Shown here one piece after another: positions 1-9,980 of a DNA stretch of 64,000 bases. The DNA comes from an uncultured Candidatus Altimarinota bacterium (GTDB lineage Bacteria; Patescibacteriota; Gracilibacteria; BD1-5; JAGOOR01): contig CALEVN010000020.1 in assembly GCA_937924685.1 (NCBI GenBank), forward strand, positions 1 through 64,000, given 5' to 3'. How positions within the stretch are numbered: position 1 is the first letter of the stretch; every line of letters begins with the position of its first letter. Made by a program: the position numbers and the translations under genes. Below the pieces are notes generated by a model, which did no database searches, was not told the origin of the DNA, and saw nothing but the letters and a program-made list of their open reading frames with translations.

Positions 1-207
1 CAATAATACAATCAATAAATTGACAATTAAACTAACTAACTTGATATCTAACATATATTCCTAATAAAACAAACAAAAATTAATAATCAGATCTTAAAAT
101 CGATTCATTAGAAAAATTTTTTAATCAAATTTGAGATTTTAATATTGTTACTGTCGTTATATACTTTTTGATATTATAGAATATCAAAAATCTGTACTGA
201 ATTTCTG

Positions 208-236
208 TTGACTTATAAGATTGTTTTATATTATAT
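208..236 (+). promoter_or_regulatory. Promoter of the 1139-residue orphan gene
   Basis: A -35 box TTGACT at 208-213 is followed after 17 nt by a -10 box TTATAT at 231-236. The ATG at 246 lies 9 nt further on, so the predicted leader is only a few nucleotides. There is no Shine-Dalgarno sequence. The stretch before this is AT-rich and I see no gene in it. Confidence 0.5.
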
Positions 237-245
237 GAAACAATT

Positions 246-3200
246 ATGTCAAATGCTCTATCAAGTACACCAGAAGAGCCCAAGAGAATAGTGGAAATAG
301 ACTTTTCTACTGTTCCAAAAATTCTCAAACTCTCATCTTATCGACAGAGTCCTGATATTTTGCAACCAGAAAAGATAAAACTTTTTGAGATGCTTTTTGA
401 TGATCTGTATAGATATTGTGAAGGATTAGAAGGGGAATTTGTTTTGAATAGAGGTAGGGATTATGCTATCTACTTTCAAATGATGTTTGAGTTTGCACGC
501 CCAAAAATGCAGGATATGTATGAACAACATGGTCCTGATCTCGAGAGAATGATTATGCATGTTTCTAGGAATATGATTGATGATAAGAAGAAATTCTTGC
601 CATTTTTCCTACTTCAGATGTTTATGCTTGAAAAGTGAACCAAGAGAAATATCCCACTCACTCGGCGTCTCTTGGCAGCAGAAAAAATGGAAGAAGTGGA
701 TCTCGAAGAAGTACATAGAAATCTCCGTCAAGACGCCCAGAACCTCTTTTTCTTGTCGTCCTCTTTTTCTTGTACATTTATTGAGCCACATCCAAATAAT
801 GTACTTATAGGCGCAAATATAGGCACAAAACCAAAATACATTGGTACGAGACGAACATGGGATACAAAAAAGATGATTGCCAGAGCAGTTCCAGAGTATG
901 ATATATGCGCTGATTTACAGGAACAACTCGACCGCCATATCGATTATGTGCTCACTAAAGATGATAAGACCGTTGGTGCGATGTTTTATTTTCTTATGAA
1001 TTTATTGCCAACTGATATGCCCGAGATTATGGCATTTATGTGAAATTTTGTTACTTTTGATATACCAGATTCTGATAATCCAAATGAGAAATACCTCGTG
1101 ACGATTGATAGAAAAATAGAAAAAAGAGAAATGGATTTTTTTAAATCACTTCTTGCAGCTCACGAGCTTGTTTGTTACTGATGAATAATCAAGATTTTTA
1201 GTACAACCCCCTACCTCTACCTCTGGCGTCAACTGTTGTCCGAGAATCCAGAAATGAGGAAAAATGTAGAAAGTCGACCTCTGTCACCAGAGGGTAGATT
1301 TTTTCGAGAGTTATTTGATCAGGATGATATTGCCTTCATGGTGAAACCAGAATCTGAGAGCCTGCAGGGGGCAGCTAGAAAAAAATACATACTGCCACGT
1401 AATTTTCATACGTTTACCGATGTGGATTTCGAAAACAAGAGAGCTGAAGTAAATGCGAGAATTACCGATATTATGAATGGTAAAATCAAGATCGCTGACT
1501 CACAAAAGGAAATTCAGAGACTCAATGCATATGTTATTGAGTTATCTCACCATATTGCTGCACGGGTATCATCTGTGTGGATGGATGGGTTTTTGTCTTC
1601 TCAGGAAATTCAAGAACAACAAAAAGAAGTTCAGGACACACTGCATAGACAAAAAAGAATTGAGATCGACACTACTTTGATAGGGCTCGAACTCTATGAC
1701 AGAGAACAGCCTCGGCATATTGATTTTTCATTGCTTTTAGAAGCTGGTTATCCCGAGGGTACTTTAATTTCTGTATCACGAAAAATGCCGGTTGAAAAAG
1801 AAGAAATACTCTATGAAAATATAGTTCTTCCGAGTGACTGAATTGTGCCAGTAGAGCCTGGAGTGCTCAAGCATAACGGAAAAATTCAGTATAGAGTTAC
1901 TTTTACCGCTCCTCTTTGAAGAGAATTTGAACCAAATGTAACAACAAGGAGCGTTATACTCGAAACTCATCGACTCAATAAACCTGCTGAAGCGCTAGTA
2001 GCATCACCAAAATTACCAGAAATGACGGCAGAAGCATTGGAGGCACAGAGTCTCGCAACTACGTTTGCTATACTCCAAACGTATGTATCAGATTATGAGC
2101 GAACAGGGAAGTATGATAATGGTCGAGTGACCCTAGAGCTCGATGAACGTCATATATCAGATAAGAAAAAAGTCGTTTCTCAGCACAAAAAATGGACAAT
2201 TACTGATGTTGATGAAGTTTCTCCAATTCTCGATGAGGGTTCATTGAGGAGTTTGATTATAGGTCTTGCCGCAAAAATCCGGGCAAGAGTCAAACAGGAG
2301 GAAGAGGAAAAAATGGAACAAAATAAAGAAGCGCAAAGCTTCACCGTCGCACTCATGGTTTTATCAGAATATCGAGATTTCTATGAGCAAGAGTGAGGTT
2401 ACGATAAGGGCATAGTCACCGTTCAATTGGAAGATGAGCATGTTCAGGGTATATTATCGATAGTATGAGAAGAATGATCTGAAATTCGAGACCATCATCG
2501 AACATGGACTATAACTGATACAAGTGAAATATCGCCATCTCTTGCAGGAGAAGAGAGAGTGACGCTTCTATCCCTTGCGGAAAAAATACGAGCGAGAGTA
2601 AAACAAGAAGAAGCGGATGAAAAGGAGAAAGAAAAACTGAAGTTTATTGATTCTATTGATGCAGAATTTCAGACACTTTGATTTACTCTTTCAGATGCTC
2701 TTGAAACTGGTGATTTGCGAAAAGAATTGGAACGAAAAATCACATCATTTAGAGCAAAAAATCAAGATGAGACCGCAGTATGGGATAAAGAAATAGATCG
2801 TCTCTCAGCTGTATGCAGAGAAAAATGATATCTTTTTTATCGCTCCAATTGTAAGAATGGTTTTCCAGAAGCCATTACATTCTGAAAAAGAGGTGGATGG
2901 TTAGCTATACTTGAATTACAACCAGTTTTGAAATTCAAACTCAATAATCCTCCACAAGAAAATGCGCAAATTTTTCGACAGAGAATTGAAAATGCACTTA
3001 TGACATTTGCCTACGATATTATAAAAAATGGAAATCATACTGTCGAATCTCTTGCTCGTGAAACTCGTGCAAAAGAGGATCTTACCAAACTCAGAAAACA
3101 CTATAAAAAGGATCTCAAACGCAGAAAGGCAAGAATTCTTGCACAAACTGTATGAGGCCAATTCACTATTATTCGAGATATATCTCGTGACAACCTCGAA

Positions 3201-3665
3201 GATGCACTTATTCGTGCTCAAGCGGAATATGGAGAGGGGAATGTGGCTCTTCTTCTGAGAGAAGCTACGTATCATTTTCATGGTGAACACGGTATTATCC
3301 GTCCAGCTATTGATAAAATCAGACTTACATACGAAGATTTCAATGGCAAAGAAGTAGGTCTTGAGCGTCGAGCTATACTCAGGGAAAGAGTTATACGGAC
3401 ACTCTTCAATGGAAGAGTTTTGGGCGCTACCAAGCGTGAAGGATTTATACCAGGATCTGGTGTTGATCAAGTTTTGTCTGATGTAAAAGCTACATTTACT
3501 ACCAAGAAATGATCTCAATTAATAGAAGATGATATAGATGATAGATTTATGACAGCATTTATTAATTCCCTCAGAAAAGGTGATGCACCAGTTCCAGTAT
3601 CGTATATAGATCACCGTGTTGCGTATTGTCGTGTTGAGGATATCGGAGAGCTTATTGCTGACTAA
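246..3665 (+). CDS. Very large orphan protein with tandem internal repeat
   Basis: This is one open frame of 1139 residues once UGA is read as Gly; it contains 14 in-frame TGA codons, two of them adjacent near 1179. It ends in TAA and overlaps the end of the convergent pilC-like gene by 14 nt. I recognise no family. It has no signal peptide or membrane segment and is rich in charged residues. Between about 2020 and 2650 there is a tandem repeat of roughly 105-110 residues: each copy has a D-E-x-H segment, then a W-T-I-T-D element, then I-R-A-R-V-K-Q-E-E before an acidic-lysine linker. The sequence around the repeats looks mostly helical. A structural or scaffold role is possible but is only a guess. 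The frame is certain from its length; the function is unknown. Confidence 0.8.
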
Positions 3666-4794
3666 TCACATCAGAGAGTTGCATGATAGGGCTCATGATA
3701 GCATAAGCTATGAGACCGACGAAGACAGCCATCGTAACGATGATAACCGGCTCAATAATCTTATTGATTGAGCTGACTGCGCCATCGACTTCTTCATCAT
3801 AGAAATCTGCGACTTTGATGATAATTTGATCGATTTTTGCCGTTTCTTCTCCGACCTTGATCATCTGTGTGACCATATCAGGGAAGAGGGGATCATTTTC
3901 GAGGGATTTCCCCATGGTGATACCACGAGTGACATCATCACGGAGGAGGAGAATTCGCTGACGATAGACTTCATTTCCGACGGCACCAGAGATGATACGG
4001 AGGGCTTCAACAATAGAGACGCCACTACTCATGAGACTCGCAAGAAGCCGAGCAAAACGAGACACAATTATTTTCTGTAAAAGTGTACCAACTCCAGGAA
4101 TCATGAGGAGAAATTTATCAGTCATATAACGTCCATGTTCTGTTTTTCTCCAGGCTGTCCATGAACTCACAACGATAAAAGGTATAGCAGGAAAGAGATA
4201 CCAGAAATTCTGTACAAAATTACTCGCTGCTACGAGCATTTGTGTTGCAGGGGGGAGCCCGCCAAAGTCAGCGAAAATACCAATCAATTTCGGTACTACT
4301 TGCCACATGAGGACGAATACTACACCAATCATCACACAGATGATCAGGGCAGGGTATATGAGGGCTCCTATGAGTTTTTTTGAGAGAGAAGAAAGTTTTT
4401 CGATTTGAACAGCGAGTTGAAGAAGCGCTACATTGAGTTTACCAGTTTTTTCACCAGACTCGATCATCGCGATTTCTGAGTCTGAGAAACTCTTCGGAAA
4501 CATCTTGAGTGTTGCTGAGAGGTTGTGACCAGAATGAATATCCTGAATCATGGCATCTTGCACTTTTTTCATGACAGGATTTTTTTGTTCATCTCGGAGG
4601 ACTTTGAGGGATTGAAGTACTGTGAGACCAGCATTCACCATTGTCGCGAGGAGTCGGTAAAATGTCACCTTATCCTTGAGTCGTACTTTTTGATTTGCGA
4701 GCAGAGCATCATTGATAGCTTCCCACCATGTTTTTTGAACTTTTGATTTTGGTGCTTCAAATTTTTCAGAAAGAATGATGATTTGATTGCTCAT
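3652..4794 (-). CDS. pilC: Type IV pilus / type II secretion inner-membrane protein, PilC/GspF family
   Basis: The product has 380 residues, close to the usual 400 for the inner-membrane platform protein that works with the assembly ATPase in pilus or pseudopilus extension. Two repeats of the GspF domain are visible, each with an E-x-G-E-x-[TA] element (IESGEKTGKL in the first half, VGEETAKI in the second). Hydrophobic segments occur near residues 145-170, 195-215 and at the C-terminus. It is the last gene of the operon, starting 12 nt after the pilB-like stop. It has no in-frame TGA, unlike the two upstream operon members. Confidence 0.93.
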   Translation of the reverse strand: MSNQIIILSEKFEAPKSKVQKTWWEAINDALLANQKVRLKDKVTFYRLLATMVNAGLTVLQSLKVLRDEQKNPVMKKVQDAMIQDIHSGHNLSATLKMFPKSFSDSEIAMIESGEKTGKLNVALLQLAVQIEKLSSLSKKLIGALIYPALIICVMIGVVFVLMWQVVPKLIGIFADFGGLPPATQMLVAASNFVQNFWYLFPAIPFIVVSSWTAWRKTEHGRYMTDKFLLMIPGVGTLLQKIIVSRFARLLASLMSSGVSIVEALRIISGAVGNEVYRQRILLLRDDVTRGITMGKSLENDPLFPDMVTQMIKVGEETAKIDQIIIKVADFYDEEVDGAVSSINKIIEPVIIVTMAVFVGLIAYAIMSPIMQLSDVISQQ

Positions 4795-4806
4795 GAATAA
4801 TAATTA

Positions 4807-6066
4807 TTAGACTTCCTGTCTGACAGCTCCGTAGACTTCTTCGAGTGTTGTGACGCCCTGAAGCGCACGGATGATACCATCTTGCTCGAGAGAGATCATC
4901 CCATCTCGTACGGCTGCAGCAAAAATATCACGAGCAGGAGCTTCACGCATGATCATATCTTTGATACCAGGAGTGATTTCCATCACTTCATAGAGCGCTA
5001 TTCGTCCCTCATACGCCTGATCAGGATTTGCTACTTTTGTCATATCTGGGATGAGAAATCCTGGATCTTTCATGATTGCATCAGTGAGACGGATGCGGAT
5101 TTCTTCTTTTGGAGTGGTAGCGATGACACTTTTGACACGCTGTTGGAGGTTGATATCAAGCTCTGAAAATGAGACACGTTTTGCTTTCTGTGGATTGATA
5201 CGTCGTACGAGACGCTGGGCAATAATAGCATTGATCGTTGCTGGAAGTAGGAATGTTTTTACTCCGAGATTGATGAGACGTGTGAGTGTTTCTGCCGCAG
5301 AATTAGTATGGATAGTGGAGAGGACGAGGTGACCAGTGAGAGATGCTTCGATAGCGACATCAGCTGTTTCTTGGTCTCGGATTTCTCCGACCATCATGAT
5401 ATCTGGATCCTGACGGAGAGCGGTACGAAGACCAGTAGCAAATGTATACCCGATATCTGGAAAAATCTGACTCTGATTGAGTCCATCGACCACGATTTCG
5501 ACTGGATCTTCGAAGGTCATGATATTCACTTTCGGTTGATTCAATTTCTTCATGATTGCATAAAGAGTGGTTGATTTACCCGAACCAGTAGGACCTGAGT
5601 TGAGGATGATACCGTTTGGTTGTTCGATGGCACGATTAATAATGGTGTTATTCTGTCCTTCGAGACCGAGTTTTTCGAGATCTGGAATTTTTTTCGTTTT
5701 ATCGACGATACGCATCACTATTTTTTCACCATGAACAGTTGGAAGCGTTGAGAGACGCAGATCAAATGCCTTGTCACCAACTTCGTGTGAGATACGACCA
5801 TCTTGAGGTTTACGTGTTTCATCCATCTTTAGGTTACCGAGGATTTTGTAACGTGCGACGATTTGAGGATGATTGACCGTTGGGTATTCGAGAATTTCGT
5901 TGAGAACACCATCGACTCGATAACGGAGACGCACTTTATCATTGAGTGGTTCCAAGTGGATATCAGAGGCACCATCCTCAATAGCGACGACGATCATGAG
6001 GTCACAAACTTTTGCCGGATCTTCACCCGTGAATATTGCCTGTTTAAGTATTTCGAGAGAAGCCAT
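4807..6066 (-). CDS. pilB: Type IV pilus assembly / type II secretion ATPase, PilB/GspE family (short)
   Basis: This 419-residue secretion ATPase powers pilin assembly on the cytoplasmic side. It shows D-I-H-L-E-P near the start of the core, Walker A GPTGSGKST near residue 158, an Asp box (TFEDPVE), Walker B (IMMVGEIRDQETA) and a His box (LSTIHTN). I chose the ATG at 6066, 1 nt after the upstream TAA; the longer TTG start at 6090 would overlap the upstream gene. The core begins only about 25 residues in, so the usual N-terminal MshEN/GspE-N domain (about 150 residues) is missing. The four-cysteine zinc motif of many family members is also absent. There is no in-frame TGA. Confidence 0.93.
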   Translation of the reverse strand: MASLEILKQAIFTGEDPAKVCDLMIVVAIEDGASDIHLEPLNDKVRLRYRVDGVLNEILEYPTVNHPQIVARYKILGNLKMDETRKPQDGRISHEVGDKAFDLRLSTLPTVHGEKIVMRIVDKTKKIPDLEKLGLEGQNNTIINRAIEQPNGIILNSGPTGSGKSTTLYAIMKKLNQPKVNIMTFEDPVEIVVDGLNQSQIFPDIGYTFATGLRTALRQDPDIMMVGEIRDQETADVAIEASLTGHLVLSTIHTNSAAETLTRLINLGVKTFLLPATINAIIAQRLVRRINPQKAKRVSFSELDINLQQRVKSVIATTPKEEIRIRLTDAIMKDPGFLIPDMTKVANPDQAYEGRIALYEVMEITPGIKDMIMREAPARDIFAAAVRDGMISLEQDGIIRALQGVTTLEEVYGAVRQEV

Positions 6067-6067
6067 A

Positions 6068-7336
6068 TTAGACCGAAGAAGGATTAACAAGTCTGTTCAT
6101 TACTGAGAGTTTTTGTTGGAGTGTTTCGATGGTTGTCATGAGTTCAGTACGATGTTGGAGGATATCTATTGGAGAGAAATTTTTCTTTGGGTCACGTTCC
6201 TCGAGAACAAAACTATCATATGCAGCTCGAGCTTGTTCAAGGAGGTGTATAATATCACGAATCTGTGGAGTTTCTGGCCCACCATTTGATGCCTTGAGGA
6301 GGGCATTACCACGAGCAATGAGAGACTCCTTAGAATTTCAGCCTTTATCAAGGAGAGACAGGATGCTAGCATCCAGTGCTGCGATATGATCACGACTGAC
6401 GCCACGTATATAGAATTGGAGCGTGATATTTACATCCCAGAGACTTTTTGTTTTTGTGGTTATGTTTACATTTTTTTCATCTTGATTGTCTATTCGTGTT
6501 GGGGTGACATTCATATCTTTGACGGTGATGAGGAGATTCTTCAATGTTGATTCACCTCCATCGGCTGTCTTGATAGGCTCCTGATTCATATGTTCGAGGG
6601 TGATATTTTTCCCTGATTCTGAGATGCGTACTCATCCTGTTTTTCAGAGGAATTGGAGGAGATTAATGACATTCTCGTTTGGCACTTTTTCAAAATGAAG
6701 TGGTATATCATAGACTCATACTTCTGGAGCTTCATCCATAAATTTGACACGATCGATACCTATTTGACCAAAGGCATTAGCTAAACCATATTTCTCTACA
6801 ATATTTGTCTGTATATAATCATTGAGGGATTTAAGAGTGATTTTTCCGGCAATATCTTGCGTACTATTTACTTCGGATATACCAGTAAATACAGGGATAA
6901 TCTCAGCAATATCTGACTGAGTTTTTGTGAGCATAGATTCTGCATCGCCAGTCCATGATTTTTCGAGCCAAGGGATATAGTTCTCGTTTCCTACTTTGAG
7001 ACTGATGCTCTTCATCGTGACGATATTTTTACCTGCAGCAGGAGTTCCTATGCCCGCAAGTTTCTGAATAGTAGGAGAGAGGCGAGTCATGGTATTCCAG
7101 CGTTCAGTTTTTCGCTCTTCTGCAGTGAGTTCGTCCCAATTTTTTGTCGTGATAACTCCTTCTTTTTTGATAAGTTCGAGAGTTGTTTTGAGTTCTTGGA
7201 TATGCTGCATCTCAGGAGAGCTCGTACCTCCAAAAAAGGTAAATATCCACCAAGCGCCTACCCATGATACAACAGCGATAGATATCCATGTGATAGATTT
7301 ATTTCTGAGATTGATGATAGGATTATCGTTTGTCAT
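6068..7336 (-). CDS. Pilus-operon membrane protein (PilO/PilN-like position), family unclear
   Basis: The frame gives 422 residues when read through TGA codons (for example at 6338 and 6716). An N-terminal cytoplasmic stretch is followed by one membrane segment at about residues 16-36, then a long extracytoplasmic part with a central 'G-Q-I-G-I-D' and short coiled-coil-like helices near the C-terminus. It overlaps the upstream gene by 14 nt and is followed 1 nt later by the pilB-like gene, so it belongs to the same assembly system. One N-terminal membrane segment with a large outer domain is the layout of the PilN/PilO alignment proteins, but I see no diagnostic motif. Confidence 0.75.
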
Positions 7337-8225
7337 AGGTGAGTTTTTTGATTTGATTCGCTTCGTATCTCGATGGTATGTAGGTCATTCGGACACTAAA
7401 TTCAGTCGTGAGTAAATTCGTCTTTTCATCGAGTCGCATATCGAGCATGCTCGGATAGATGACGAGGAGAGATTCTGTCTTGCTGAGTGATTTTACAAAA
7501 TCAATTGCCTTCGCTCGAGGCTGAATCGGAGCTTTCGTTGTTACCTGACATTGAGCCTCAGCAGTTAATTCGCTAAAACGTACCTGCTGACAAGTAATAC
7601 GCGATCCAGATTCTGAAAGTCGATCTGTGGTATCAGATATGATCTGCAATATAACATCATGCTGCATTCGATGAGATGGGGCAAGACCAGCTATGACATC
7701 GAGCTCTGGTGATGAAGTCACTGTAGTACCGAGAAATTTCTTTGGTATGATTTTTTCATATGCTTTTGCGAGTTCATCGCTAGCAAGTGTCTTTTCGAGT
7801 TCGAGCCATGTCGTGATGCTATCAGGAGCCATACAGTGACCATTGTCGATAAAATCAGCAAGAGATGTCTTTCATTTGCTTGTGAGATAATCTCGAAATG
7901 CGCTATCCTTACGAAGTCATGTATCATATCCACGATTCATCCATGTACAGGATGGGCTTCCCGCAAGGTTCATCGGGAGATTCATGAGCCACGAGTCTTG
8001 TGTTTGATTGCGAGTCCAACCATAGAGAGCACACAGTATCATTGCTATTATGCCAAGCCAACCCAATACTTTGGCTGTAAATACCACTCTTATGAGAAAT
8101 TTTTCGAGGCGTTCTTCAGTTGGTTTGACGTCTTCAGTCGTAGCATTGAGCTGTGATAGATCAGTGTTTTCATACGCACTAATATCAGCTTTTTCGGTTG
8201 TAGAATTGAAATTATTCTCAGTCAT
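7323..8225 (-). CDS. Pilus-operon membrane protein, unknown family
   Basis: The frame has 300 residues, reading through TGA at 7917 and 7872. An acidic N-terminal tail of about 45 residues precedes one membrane segment near residues 48-70, and the rest is predicted outside the membrane. It contains four or more cysteines in the outer part, which could form disulfides. It is the first gene of the operon with the next membrane protein, PilB and PilC, and its coding end overlaps the next start by 14 nt. I do not recognise the family; from context it is a structural component of the pilus or secretion machine. Confidence 0.75.
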
Positions 8226-8293
8226 GAGTATAAACTACCATATTTTCCCTTCTCTTTCCAAGCTCTCACCCCCCTTTTCACCTACGGAAAGTA

Positions 8294-8321
8294 TTGACAG
8301 ATGTTTTATTCATAACATAAT
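8294..8321 (+). promoter_or_regulatory. Promoter with -10 box six nt before the ATG
   Basis: TTGACA at 8294-8299, a 16-nt spacer, then CATAAT at 8316-8321. The ATG of the NifU-like gene is at 8328, exactly where transcription would start, so the mRNA is probably leaderless. Confidence 0.6.
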
Positions 8322-8327
8322 ACATCC

Positions 8328-8732
8328 ATGCAGTCAGAGACCATACATTTTTATGCCACAAATCCTCAACATATGGGGGAAATGACAGAGTGCTCTATCC
8401 GATATAAAGAACATAATCGTGTCTGTGGAGATGATATCGAGGTGTTTCTTCTGGTAGAAAATAATGTGATAAAAAAATGGTCATTTACCGGTCAGGCTTC
8501 TATGATTACGATTGCGTGTTCATGACTTTTCGGCGATATCGTCCAAGGGGTAGATTTTGAGACATTATTTTATTGGAATCAAGAGACTCTCGTTCGTGAT
8601 ACTGGAATCACCGTTTCTCCTCGTCGTAAACGGGCTCAAGTGCTCGCGCTTTTGGCTACCAGAAACGCACTTCATACCTATCTGAGAGATGAAAAACACG
8701 ATGATTTCTCAGATGTTTTATCTGAGTTATAA
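8328..8732 (+). CDS. NifU-like iron-sulfur scaffold protein, one ligand cysteine missing
   Basis: The 134-residue product resembles the IscU/SufU/NifU N-terminal fold, on which iron-sulfur clusters are assembled in the cytosol. The first two conserved cysteine regions are present (V-C-G-D-D, and I-A-C-S-G with Gly encoded by TGA at 8523). The third region, normally R-x-x-C-A-x-L near the C-terminus, reads as RRKRAQVL, so the third cysteine is replaced. I see no partner sufS, sufB or sufD gene here. It may be a divergent scaffold or a member that has lost cluster assembly. The start is fixed by the promoter just upstream. Confidence 0.8.
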
Positions 8733-8803
8733 ATAAATCTCTGTTTTTATATTGAAGTTCAATTATTCTCCCTTTATTTTCTTTCGGGGGCAAGTCTTTT
8801 CTT

Positions 8804-8831
8804 TTGAGTCTCAATAGGAGGTTCTTATAAT
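8804..8831 (+). promoter_or_regulatory. Promoter of the desaturase gene
   Basis: TTGAGT at 8804-8809 and TATAAT at 8826-8831, 16 nt apart. The ATG follows 6 nt later at 8838. A strong AGGAGG at 8817-8822 looks like a ribosome binding site but lies between -35 and -10, so it would not be transcribed from this promoter. Confidence 0.6.
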
Positions 8832-8837
8832 CCCAGT

Positions 8838-9977
8838 ATGAAAACTATTTCCCGTTATGACTGGACGAGCATCATTTTTATGCTGATTATGCAGGGATGA
8901 TTTCTTGTTATGACCCCCCTCTACTTTCTCTATGGTTCATGGAGTTGGACAGCTTTTTTTGTCGGACTTTCTCTCTATATTATCGCTGCTATAGGTATAA
9001 CGGCTGGTTATCACCGGTATTTCTCACACAAGACGTATCAGGCACATCCAGTGATTGAGATTATGTACCTCATTATTGGCTGTCTAGGCTTTGCTGGTTC
9101 TGCTGCGACGTGGTCCTATGATCACCGCATTCATCATGCTAAAACTGATACAATGGAAGACCCTTACAGTATCAAGCGATGATTTTTCTTTGCACACATG
9201 GGGTGGTTTCTCCTCAAGCGACCAGCTATGGACCCTACGAAAATACCTGATCTCTGGGCGAGCAAGTGGGTACGAATACAACACAAATACTATCATCAAA
9301 TAGCTCTGAATCTGAATATTCTGATAGTCTGTCTCATGGCCTCTATCACCGATAGTATGTCGAGCGTCTATCTCTGCCTTTTTGCTTGGATGTTTGTGTT
9401 TCATCATTCGATGTTTTTCATCAACTCTCTCGCTCATACCTGGGGCTCAAAGACGTATGCAAAAGAGCTGACAGCAGTCGATAATTTTCTCTTAGCATTT
9501 TTCACTTTCTGAGAAGGGTACCATAACTATCATCATGCATTTCCAAATGATTATCGTAATGGTATTGCGTGGTATCACTTTGATCCTACTAAATGGCTTA
9601 TCTGGATACTCGAAAAGCTTCACCTCGCAAAGAATCTCAGAAGTAAAGATGGTCTCGTGATTCGTTCGAACTTGATACAAAAAGACCTCAAAATGATCAT
9701 GGAAACGCTTCGAGAAAAATTACCAGATATGTCTACGAGGGAGAATATAGCAGCGAGATTTGAGCACGTAGCGGCTGAATTTGAGAGAAAAGTCGATGAG
9801 CTTCATAGACAATTGCATCTCTACCGTGAACTCCTTCAAGAGAAAAAAGCGGATGTCATCGTCTCTCTGAAAAAGCTCGAATGTCTCAGCATACAAAAAG
9901 AACTCAAAATCTCTTGGAAGCTCTGGAAAGAGATGGTAGAGAGATTTGACCATCAGTACGTTCTCATCGAACATTAG
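8838..9977 (+). CDS. Fatty acid desaturase (acyl-CoA delta-9 type) with long C-terminal tail
   Basis: This 379-residue membrane di-iron desaturase introduces a double bond into fatty acyl chains and so adjusts membrane fluidity. The three histidine boxes are complete: HRYFSH, HRIHH and HNYHH; the Gly in the G-E-G-Y-H-N-Y-H-H segment at 9510 is a TGA codon. Membrane segments surround the first and third boxes. After the last box the protein continues for about 130 residues with a charged, helical, coiled-coil-like tail (about residues 275-379) that ordinary family members lack. Other TGA glycines are at about 8898 and 9180. The promoter upstream supports the chosen start. Confidence 0.93.
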
Positions 9978-9980
9978 TCT

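Noticed and set aside
246..1043. Strings of short plus-strand ORFs looking like several pseudogenes
   Set aside because: They lie in one frame and are separated only by TGA, so they are a single gene under code 25.
8817..8822. AGGAGG as ribosome binding site of the desaturase
   Set aside because: It lies 5' of the TATAAT box and would not be in the mRNA from the predicted promoter.
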